Assembly: GCA_017411585.1 (NCBI GenBank)
Contig: JAFQPV010000380.1
Span: 1-7,707, forward strand
Origin: Clostridia bacterium
GTDB lineage: Bacteria; Bacillota; Clostridia; UBA1381; UMGS1253
Length of the DNA: 7,707 nucleotides
Reading direction: 5' to 3'
How positions within the stretch are numbered: position 1 is the stretch's first letter; each line of letters begins with the position of its first letter. Shown here piece after piece: positions 1 through 5,074 of the stretch. The notes beneath the pieces are model-generated. The model had not been told where the DNA came from, made no database searches, and worked only from the letters and a program-made list of their open reading frames with translations. The position numbers and the translations under genes are program-made.

Positions 1-614
1 CTTATCTCTTTTTCTATGTTCTCATTCAATTCGTAACCCGAAATATGATTTTGCAATGTTGCCGGCTGTTGTATCCGGCTTTTTTCAACAGGATAACCTG
101 CGATTTGAATTAAATTTGCGTCCCCTGTCGCATCAATCGCCGTTTTCGCTGTAATCGCAAACAATCCATTTTTATCGGTTATGGTCATTATTACATGTTC
201 ATCAGTTTCGTCAACAGCCGAGAGCATACTGTTACATATAACCTCCACACCTGCTTCTTCACACATTTCAAATAATACAGCAGTATAAATAAATCTATTC
301 AATAAAATCTGTTCATGCCAGTGTCTTATCGGTTTATATGTAATTTCCGGCATTTTGGCACCACCCAAATGAATAGTGCGTTCAACAGACTCCCAACACG
401 GGCCGTTGATTATTTGTTTTCCCCAAGCAAAAAACAATCCCGGGAAATTAACATTTGCGACAGTCATCGTTCCGCCAAGAACACTGTTTTTTTCGATCAA
501 AATTGTTTTAGCACCTGTTCTTGCTGCAGAAATTGCCGCAAAAACGCCGGCCGTGCCACCACCGATAACAACATCTGCTGCAAGCTCTGTATTTGTTTTA
601 GATATGCATTCCAT
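1..614 (-). CDS. FAD-dependent oxidoreductase, N-terminal part (runs off left edge)
   Basis: This reading frame is open from the ATG at 614 to the window edge, giving 204 codons without a stop. Near the N-terminus it shows a Rossmann dinucleotide-binding signature, G18-G-G-T-A-G23, after a hydrophobic strand (DVVI). An acidic residue, E41, closes the second strand (TILIEK), where the FAD ribose is normally held. A later segment, TAIDATGDA at about residues 177-185, matches the second FAD contact (ATGD) of the FAD_oxidored (PF12831) type of flavoprotein. The SD GAGGAG lies 7 nt upstream of the ATG and supports the start. The gene follows the hydrolase after 48 bp on the same strand, so the two are probably cotranscribed. 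The family oxidises diverse small molecules; the substrate cannot be read here because the C-terminal substrate region lies outside the window. Confidence 0.85.
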   Translation of the reverse strand, partial: MECISKTNTELAADVVIGGGTAGVFAAISAARTGAKTILIEKNSVLGGTMTVANVNFPGLFFAWGKQIINGPCWESVERTIHLGGAKMPEITYKPIRHWHEQILLNRFIYTAVLFEMCEEAGVEVICNSMLSAVDETDEHVIMTITDKNGLFAITAKTAIDATGDANLIQIAGYPVEKSRIQQPATLQNHISGYELNENIEKEI

Positions 615-662
615 AATATCGCTCCTCTATATAAGGGATATAAGGTTTAAATGCTAATCTTT

Positions 663-1430
663 TTACATATTAAAAAGTCTTTTTGCATTATTCAACAGTA
701 TGTTTTCTTTGTCTCTCTGTTCAAGCATTGCAAATTCTATTCTTCCTCTTTGTGACGCCGCAGAATAGGTATCTGTACCGAACAAAATATGTTCAGAGCC
801 TATTTGCGATACTGCATACTCTATTATCCTGTTTTTAAGACTTGCAAAACCCGATGTGTCTACATAAACATTTTCAAATTTTGCATCTCTCACGGCTTTA
901 ATATGATATTCATTTTTCAGATGTGCCATAATAAAGGTTGCGTTTTGATATTGGTTTGCAAAAGGAAGAATATAATCCGCACCCTTTTCAGGATGAATCT
1001 GCACAATCGCAGAAAGCTTGTCTGCAAATGAAAAAATCTTATCGCCGTATTCTTCAACAGAATACTTATGGCACACCGGATGAATTTTTATTCCAACACA
1101 TTTTTCGGATTTAAGCATTCTTTCCGCCTGGATAAATGTATTTTCGTTTCTGGGATCAATAATCACCCATTGATATAAAGCGTCGACCTTGTTTGCCAAG
1201 TCGAACATAAACTCGTTTGATGCTTCCGTTCTGCTTGTATCAAGCACCCCATCAAACGGCGAAACAAACACCTTGCCTATATGTGCCGTTTCACTTATTT
1301 TCGACAATACATCCCAATATGCAGTATACAAATCCCCCTCTTGCATTATATCAGTCAGGTGATTATGTACTAAACTGTCTTTCGGACCATAATTCAAATG
1401 GCAATGTGTATCAATTGCATTTACAAACAT
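663..1430 (-). CDS. Amidohydrolase-2 family metal-dependent hydrolase
   Basis: The 255-residue protein is a TIM-barrel hydrolase of the amidohydrolase 2 type (PF04909-like). It has the metal-binding H9-C-H11 after strand one (IDTHCH), K115 and H117 in GIKIHP, H146 in VQIHPE, H170 in MAHLKN, and the late acidic residue D220 in FGTD. This is the usual order of metal and catalytic residues. Length is normal for a compact member. Substrate is unknown; relatives hydrolyse or decarboxylate small organic acids, lactones or amides. I chose the ATG at 1430 because AAAGGA lies 9 nt upstream. The in-frame ATG at 1439 directly abuts that SD, and a TTG at 1448 would include it, so both are less likely. 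It is the first gene of a minus-strand pair with the FAD oxidoreductase. The codons are AT-rich compared with the plus-strand operon. A strong dyad lies just upstream. Confidence 0.85.
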   Translation of the reverse strand: MFVNAIDTHCHLNYGPKDSLVHNHLTDIMQEGDLYTAYWDVLSKISETAHIGKVFVSPFDGVLDTSRTEASNEFMFDLANKVDALYQWVIIDPRNENTFIQAERMLKSEKCVGIKIHPVCHKYSVEEYGDKIFSFADKLSAIVQIHPEKGADYILPFANQYQNATFIMAHLKNEYHIKAVRDAKFENVYVDTSGFASLKNRIIEYAVSQIGSEHILFGTDTYSAASQRGRIEFAMLEQRDKENILLNNAKRLFNM

Positions 1431-1452
1431 GCATTTCATTCCTTTCAATGAT

Positions 1453-1484
1453 TTTCTACAATCTTTATATAAAGACTGTATAAA
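1453..1484. promoter_or_regulatory. 32-bp near-perfect dyad, candidate operator of the hydrolase operon
   Basis: The half-sites read TTT-n-TACA-n-TCTTTA and TAAAGA-n-TGTA-n-AAA, meeting at 1468/1469; 14 of 16 base pairs are symmetrical, and the central 14 bp are perfect. The dyad ends 22 bp before the hydrolase ATG at 1430. On the minus strand it overlaps a weak promoter match, TTGGAA (1495-1490), 18 bp, TATATA (1471-1466). This placement suits a dimeric repressor or activator site. No regulator gene is visible in the window. An RNA hairpin is the alternative, but the AT-rich arms favour a DNA site. Confidence 0.6.
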
Positions 1485-1508
1485 CTAGATTCCAAGCACC
1501 AAAGGCTC

Positions 1509-1535
1509 GTCAGATTGTCAAGCCAAGTGCAACAC
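1509..1535 (+). repeat. IS30 left terminal inverted repeat
   Basis: The repeat reads GTCAGATTGTCAAGCC followed by AAGTGCAACAC. It matches the inverse of 2564-2590 at 21 of 27 positions; the innermost 12 bp are identical. It lies inside the 3' end of the transposase gene and supplies its stop codon. The first two outer bases are less certain than the rest. Confidence 0.75.
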
Positions 1536-2487
1536 ATTTGTTAATAAACTCAATTGGTGATAAATATCCAAGGCACTTACGAGGTCTGTTGTTGATTAAT
1601 GAAACAACAGAATCCAATTGTTCTTGTGGTAGATTACGGAAATCTGTACCTCTTGGAAAAAAGAAACGAATTAAACCATTTATGTTTTCGTTACTACCTC
1701 TTTGCCAAGGCGAATGAGAATCAGCAAAATAAACCTTTAAATTGTTTTCCGTTTCGATATCTTTAAAACCAAGAAATTCAGTTCCATTATCTAACGTAAG
1801 TGTCATAGGTTCTATCTGTTTTGATACTTTAGCAAAAGCAAGAGAAAAGGCTTTGTTGATAACCGGAATGGTTTTATCTTCACACTTGACAGCTACAAGT
1901 AAGCGAGAACGCCTGTCTACTGCTGTTACAAGATAACCTTTTCCAACTGAACCATAAATGGTGTCACCTTCAAAATCGCCGAAACGAGAACGATTATCTG
2001 CATCAGTTGGTCTATCGTGAATTGAACTGTTAAAGAAACGAGTATATGATTTCTTTTGATTAGAATAAGGCTTAGCCTTTCTTCTAAAGTGTGTCCATGG
2101 TTTAATGCCGGGAAATTGACTTGCTCTTACAGCTCGATAGATAGATGAAAACGAGAGTTTTTCTAAATGCTCTTTATTCCATCTTCCTGCAATGATTTCA
2201 GGCGACCAATACTGCAGTAATCCTTTGTGAGTAAATTGATACATTTCTTCATTAAGGAGCAAATTGTTTTTTCTGTGGCAGTTTTTTCTGCGACAAATGT
2301 TTTTAACATTTGCTCCCCAGGCATGATAATGATTTTTCTTTTTACTCCAATTGCGTTTAAGTTCTCGGCTAATAGTAGAAGGACTTCTGCCCATAATTTC
2401 TGCGATTTGTCTATAACTTTTGCCTTTCTTTAATAAATCTTGTAGACAAATTCGCTCATCTAGTGTAAAATGTGTATATGACTTCAT
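1510..2487 (-). CDS. IS30-family transposase (DDE)
   Basis: The 325-residue protein has the IS30 layout. An N-terminal helix-turn-helix for end binding (about residues 7-45, with SYRQIAEIMGRSPSTISREL) is followed by a linker rich in Lys, Arg and Cys, then an RNase-H-like catalytic domain. The catalytic triad is D175 (FEGDTIYG), D233 (TLDNGTEF) and E267 (SPWQRGSNENING). The 33 residues between the last two give the DD(33)E spacing of this family. The frame is intact and full length. SD GGAGG lies 5 nt before the ATG, and a promoter match lies upstream at 2524-2552. The 3' end reads through the left terminal repeat, so the last residues (VALGLTI) and the TGA stop are encoded by the element's tip. 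It would catalyse copy-out or circle-type transposition, as known for IS30. Confidence 0.95.
   Translation of the reverse strand: MKSYTHFTLDERICLQDLLKKGKSYRQIAEIMGRSPSTISRELKRNWSKKKNHYHAWGANVKNICRRKNCHRKNNLLLNEEMYQFTHKGLLQYWSPEIIAGRWNKEHLEKLSFSSIYRAVRASQFPGIKPWTHFRRKAKPYSNQKKSYTRFFNSSIHDRPTDADNRSRFGDFEGDTIYGSVGKGYLVTAVDRRSRLLVAVKCEDKTIPVINKAFSLAFAKVSKQIEPMTLTLDNGTEFLGFKDIETENNLKVYFADSHSPWQRGSNENINGLIRFFFPRGTDFRNLPQEQLDSVVSLINNRPRKCLGYLSPIEFINKCVALGLTI
2443..2471 (+). promoter_or_regulatory. Candidate outward/antisense promoter inside the IS30 transposase gene
   Basis: On the plus strand TAGACA (2443-2448), a 17-bp spacer and TAAAAT (2466-2471) mirror the inward promoter. Both share TAGAC and an identical 13-bp block, TAGTGTAAAATGT, at the same spacing. 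RNA starting near 2478 would be antisense to the first 40 or so nt of transposase mRNA, covering the start codon and SD, and would then head toward recR. This is inference from motif matches inside a coding sequence. Confidence 0.35.
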
Positions 2488-2550
2488 ATAAACCTCCGTG
2501 TTATTGTATTTGTGGTTATTTACATTTTACACTAAGGTAAGTATGAAGTC
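2461..2550. repeat. Two interleaved inverted repeats spanning the transposase start
   Basis: A 13-bp block at 2461-2473 is exactly inverted at 2522-2534, and a 9-bp block at 2480-2488 is exactly inverted at 2542-2550. The 2480-2488 block contains the transposase ATG. The two pairs are interleaved rather than nested, so an RNA spanning all four could form one stem or the other, or a pseudoknot. An RNA starting at the predicted transposase start site (near 2517) would lack the upstream partners of both. Confidence 0.75.
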
Positions 2551-2552
2551 TA
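2524..2552 (-). promoter_or_regulatory. Candidate transposase promoter (inward)
   Basis: On the minus strand the -35 match TAGACT (2552-2547) is separated by 17 bp from the -10 match TAAAAT (2529-2524). Transcription would start near 2517, leaving about 30 nt of leader containing the SD. The -35 agrees with consensus at 4 of 6 bases and the -10 at 5 of 6. The call is by eye. Confidence 0.5.
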
Positions 2553-2563
2553 TTCTTTTTTAG

Positions 2564-2590
2564 GTGTTGCACTTGATATTATAATCTGCC
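2564..2590 (-). repeat. IS30 right terminal inverted repeat
   Basis: This is the partner of 1509-1535. On the plus strand it starts GTGTTGCACTTG and ends AATCTGCC. It sits upstream of the transposase promoter, and the palindromic target repeat begins directly outside it. Confidence 0.75.
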
Positions 2591-2640
2591 CTCCCTTGCC
2601 TAAAGGGAGGGGGACCACGCATAGCGTGGTGGAGGGATTC
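2591..2640. repeat. Palindromic intergenic repeat, interrupted by the IS30 element
   Basis: Two stem-loops lie side by side: CTCCCTT (2591-2597) with AAGGGAG (2603-2609), and ACCACGC (2614-2620) with GCGTGGT (2624-2630), followed by GGAGGGATTC. The other part of the repeat, AAAGGCTC, lies at 1501-1508 on the far side of the IS. The form resembles dispersed palindromes seen in many Clostridia genomes; no second copy is in this window to prove dispersal. Confidence 0.65.
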
Positions 2641-2669
2641 ATTCGATGGTCCGTGGGGATGGCACGAAC

Positions 2670-2746
2670 GGGCGATTCGTGAATCGCCCCTACAAAGATG
2701 AAAATGGATTTAGCATTGTAGGGTTCGGCGGTTTCCGACGAACCGC
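2670..2746. repeat. Pair of outward-facing palindromic repeat units upstream of recR
   Basis: The first unit has a 9-bp stem, GGGCGATTC (2670-2678) with GAATCGCCC (2681-2689). The second has GGTTCG (2722-2727) with CGAACC (2739-2744) and an inner CGG/CCG. CCCTACAA (2688-2695) and TTGTAGGG (2716-2723) face each other between them, giving a MITE-like mirror layout. No gene is supported from 2488 to 2778; these repeats and the IS leader account for most of it. The stems lack a T-run, so they are not simple intrinsic terminators. Confidence 0.6.
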
Positions 2747-2778
2747 AAAGAAAATCAGCATAAAAGGAACAAAAAACT

Positions 2779-3372
2779 ATGCATGCACCAACCATTGAAA
2801 AATTAATTGAACAGTTTGAAAAATTGCCGGGCATCGGCAGAAAAAGTGCAGAGCGCATTGCGTTTCATGTACTGCAGATGCCGAAAAAATACGCAGATGA
2901 TATGTGCGAAGCGATTGCCGAAGCGAAGGAAAAGGTCGTGTTTTGCGACTGCTGTCAGAATCTGACGGACCGTTCGCCGTGCACTATTTGTGCAGACGAT
3001 GCGCGCGATGCAAGCGTGATTTGCGTGGTGGAAACACCAAAGGATGTTGCGGCAATGGAAAAAATGCGCGAATACAAGGGGCTCTACCACGTGCTCCACG
3101 GTGCACTTTCGCCGATGGACGGCATTGGTCCTGATGAATTGAAAATTGCGCCGCTTTTAAAGCGCCTTTCGGACGATACGGTGCGTGAGGTCATTATGGC
3201 AACCAACCCGACCGTGCAAGGCGAGGCGACGGCAATGTATCTTTGCAAGCTGTTAAAGCCGCTCGGCGTGAAGGTGACACGCATTGCGCACGGTATTCCG
3301 GTCGGCGGCGATTTGGAATATGCAGATGAGGTTACGCTCCTACGTGCTATGGAAGGCAGACGCGAAATGTGA
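2779..3372 (+). CDS. recR: Recombination mediator protein RecR
   Basis: The 197 residues are full length for RecR, which works with RecO (and RecF) to load RecA on SSB-coated single-stranded DNA at gaps. The domains are in the standard order. A helix-hairpin-helix is at about 10-30 (FEKLPGIGRKSAERIAFH). A four-cysteine zinc finger follows (C56, C59, C68, C71). A Toprim fold runs from about 79, with E85 and the family block HGALSPMDGIGPD (107-119). The conserved GIPVGGDLEYAD tail is at 172-183. The ATG at 2779 has AAGGA 10 nt upstream. It opens the plus-strand operon, but its usual upstream partners dnaX and ybaB are absent; palindromic repeats and an IS lie there instead. No good promoter was seen in the 30 bp before it, so transcription may come from the repeats or from the IS. 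Confidence 0.95.
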   Translation: MHAPTIEKLIEQFEKLPGIGRKSAERIAFHVLQMPKKYADDMCEAIAEAKEKVVFCDCCQNLTDRSPCTICADDARDASVICVVETPKDVAAMEKMREYKGLYHVLHGALSPMDGIGPDELKIAPLLKRLSDDTVREVIMATNPTVQGEATAMYLCKLLKPLGVKVTRIAHGIPVGGDLEYADEVTLLRAMEGRREM

Positions 3373-3380
3373 GGAAGCTT

Positions 3381-4406
3381 ATGAAGAAATGGAAATACTA
3401 TAGACTTTGCGTGCTTGGGCTCGTTGTGCTTGCTGCCGTACTGCTTGTGCATCTGAGCGTGCTTGCAGCAGATGTGTTTGGCATCTTTCAAAAGAGCGGA
3501 CCGTACACAATCGGGCTTTCGCAGGCGGATGCAAATGCTAAACGCGTTAGTGTAATATTAAAAGAAGCAAATGTTATCAAAAGTCCGTTCCTGTTTCGCA
3601 CAGTGGCGAAGCTGAAGGGCGTGGATGACCGTTTTTATGCCGCAACGTTTACGTTTGATACGGGGGATGGCTACAATGCAATCATCAACACACTGACTTA
3701 TGACAGCGGCTACCGCACAACGGACATTACCGTGCCGGAGGGCTCGACCGTCAAAGACATTCGCGCTATTGTCGTTTCGACGGGATATGTCACAGAAGAA
3801 GAATTTGATGTTGCGCTTGCGCAAGTATATGACTATCCGTTTTTAGAAGGCATCGAACGTGAAAACAAGCTGGAGGGATATCTTTTTCCGGACACCTACA
3901 ACATCGCAAACACGATGGAGGCAAGCGAGATTCTTTCGCTGATGCTTGACCGATTTGCGCAGGTATATACAGACGAATACCGCGCGCGTGCCGAGGCACT
4001 CGGCTATACGGATGATGAAATTTTAACGCTTGCATCCCTGATTGAGGGGGAGGCGGGCAGTCAAAACGACCGCACGAGGGTTTCGGCGGTATTTCATAAC
4101 CGTTTAGACCGACCGAGTGAATTTTTATACCTGCAGTCGTGCGCGTCCGTGCAGTATATTTTAGGGGAAAAGAAACCGATTTTGTCCATTGCGGATACAC
4201 AGATTGATTCGCCGTACAATACGTACCGATATACCGGTCTGCCGATTGGCCCGATTTGCAATCCGGGTAAGGCGGCAATTGAGGCGGCGCTCTATCCTGC
4301 CGAGACCGATGATTTGTATTTCCAGTCGGATGCAGAGGGTAAGATTTACTATGCAAAAACTCTGGAGGAGCACGAGAAATTAAAATCAGAAATTCAAGGT
4401 GATTGA
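3381..4406 (+). CDS. mltG: Endolytic transglycosylase MltG (YceG-like)
   Basis: The 341-residue protein is a single-pass membrane protein, with a transmembrane helix at about residues 7-30 and the rest outside. It cleaves nascent peptidoglycan glycan strands within the chain and so sets strand length. The YceG domain is clear: EGYLFPDTYNI (165-175), the catalytic block LASLIEGEAG (218-227) with the probable catalytic Glu at E222, AVFHNRL (236-242), LQSCASVQYILG (251-262), then DSPYNTY, GLPIGP and NPGKAAIEAALYP. No LysM domain is present. I chose the ATG at 3381, which has GAGGA 5 nt upstream; a GTG at 3369 overlapping the recR stop is the alternative (345 residues). It follows recR by 8 bp and precedes the methyltransferase by 2 bp. 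The mltG-methyltransferase-U32 order is conserved in Firmicutes. Confidence 0.92.
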   Translation: MKKWKYYRLCVLGLVVLAAVLLVHLSVLAADVFGIFQKSGPYTIGLSQADANAKRVSVILKEANVIKSPFLFRTVAKLKGVDDRFYAATFTFDTGDGYNAIINTLTYDSGYRTTDITVPEGSTVKDIRAIVVSTGYVTEEEFDVALAQVYDYPFLEGIERENKLEGYLFPDTYNIANTMEASEILSLMLDRFAQVYTDEYRARAEALGYTDDEILTLASLIEGEAGSQNDRTRVSAVFHNRLDRPSEFLYLQSCASVQYILGEKKPILSIADTQIDSPYNTYRYTGLPIGPICNPGKAAIEAALYPAETDDLYFQSDAEGKIYYAKTLEEHEKLKSEIQGD

Positions 4407-4408
4407 TT

Positions 4409-5062
4409 ATGCCGTTTGAAGAGCAGATTACGCATAATTATATAATTGATTATATCCGCGACACGCTTAAAAAGAGCGAGGGGATTTTGGCAGAGCTGGA
4501 AGCCTACGCGCATAAAAACGGCGTGCCGATTGTGCAAAAGGAGGTTGCCTCCTTTTTGGAAACCGTATGCCGGATGCGAAAGCCGATGCGCGTGCTGGAA
4601 ATCGGCACGGCAATCGGATATTCGGCAATTTTAATGCTTTCCAATATGCCGGAAGGCGCAAGCATTGTCAGCATCGAACGCGATGAAACAATGGCAAGGC
4701 TTGCAAGAGAAAATATCGAACGCGCCGGCTTGACGGATAGAATTACGGTCGTAGAAGCGGATGCGGAGGCATATTTAAAAGAGTTAGACGGCGAATTTGA
4801 TATGATTTTTATGGATGCGGCAAAATCGCACTACATATACTTTTTGCCGGAGTGCATCCGTCTGTTAAAGTCGGGCGGTGTGCTGGTTAGTGACAATATT
4901 TTATACGGTGGCATGGTGGCAAACCGTGCGCTGCTGATTCGAAGAAAAATTACGATTGTGAAGCGCCTTAAAAAATACATTGCGGCGCTTTGCGAAGCAC
5001 CGGAACTGAAGACAAGTCTTTTGTCGATTGGTGACGGTGTATCGCTTTCCTATAAACTGTAA
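4409..5062 (+). CDS. trmR: Class I O-methyltransferase, TrmR-like (tRNA 5-hydroxyuridine methyltransferase)
   Basis: The 217-residue protein is a SAM-dependent O-methyltransferase of the COMT-like family 3. Motif I is VLEIGTAIGYS (62-72). The acidic residue that holds the SAM ribose is E90 (VSIERD). The metal-binding set is D136 (MDAAKS), D162 and N163 (SDNILYGG). In Bacillus subtilis the homologue TrmR (YrrM), encoded in the same gene order, methylates 5-hydroxyuridine at tRNA wobble position 34 to 5-methoxyuridine. The assignment rests on that context plus the motifs; other family members methylate catechols or caffeoyl-CoA. I chose the ATG at 4409 because AAGGTGA sits 6 nt upstream; a TTG at 4403 overlapping the mltG stop is a poorer start. 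It is followed after 12 bp by the U32 gene, which would make its substrate. Confidence 0.82.
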   Translation: MPFEEQITHNYIIDYIRDTLKKSEGILAELEAYAHKNGVPIVQKEVASFLETVCRMRKPMRVLEIGTAIGYSAILMLSNMPEGASIVSIERDETMARLARENIERAGLTDRITVVEADAEAYLKELDGEFDMIFMDAAKSHYIYFLPECIRLLKSGGVLVSDNILYGGMVANRALLIRRKITIVKRLKKYIAALCEAPELKTSLLSIGDGVSLSYKL

Positions 5063-5074
5063 AAGGTGATATGA

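Larger units (their letters stand above)
1509..2590 (-). mobile_element. IS30-family insertion sequence, apparently complete
   Basis: A single IS30-type transposase is bounded by imperfect terminal inverted repeats at 1509-1535 and 2564-2590, which match at 21 of 27 positions including GTGTTGCACTTG at the inner end. The trinucleotide CTC flanks both sides (1506-1508 and 2591-2593), consistent with the 2-3 bp target duplications made by this family. Removing the element plus one CTC joins the flanks into a continuous palindromic repeat (GGCTCCCTT, gccta, AAGGGAG), which supports these borders. The total of 1082 bp is normal for the family. The open frame and the matching ends suggest it may still be active. 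Confidence 0.8.

Noticed and set aside
315..650. Plus-strand open frames over the left edge
   Set aside because: They are antisense to the FAD oxidoreductase, whose motifs and SD are clear on the minus strand.
1510..1512. Transposase stop codon completed by a target base (element tip ending at CTG, with A from the flank)
   Set aside because: Extending the terminal repeats to 1509 and 2590 gives a better fit: it yields a CTC duplication and restores the palindromic repeat, so the TGA lies inside the element.
2589..2750. CRISPR array or tRNA in the palindrome-rich stretch
   Set aside because: The palindromes are different from each other, are not regularly spaced direct repeats, and show no cloverleaf.
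2550..2858. Minus-strand open frame of about 100 codons over the repeats and the recR start
   Set aside because: It runs through palindromic repeats and antisense to recR, with no family match and no credible SD; such frames are by-products of these repeats.
3790..4356. Long minus-strand open frame (188 codons) inside mltG
   Set aside because: It is antisense to an unmistakable MltG catalytic domain and has no recognisable protein features.
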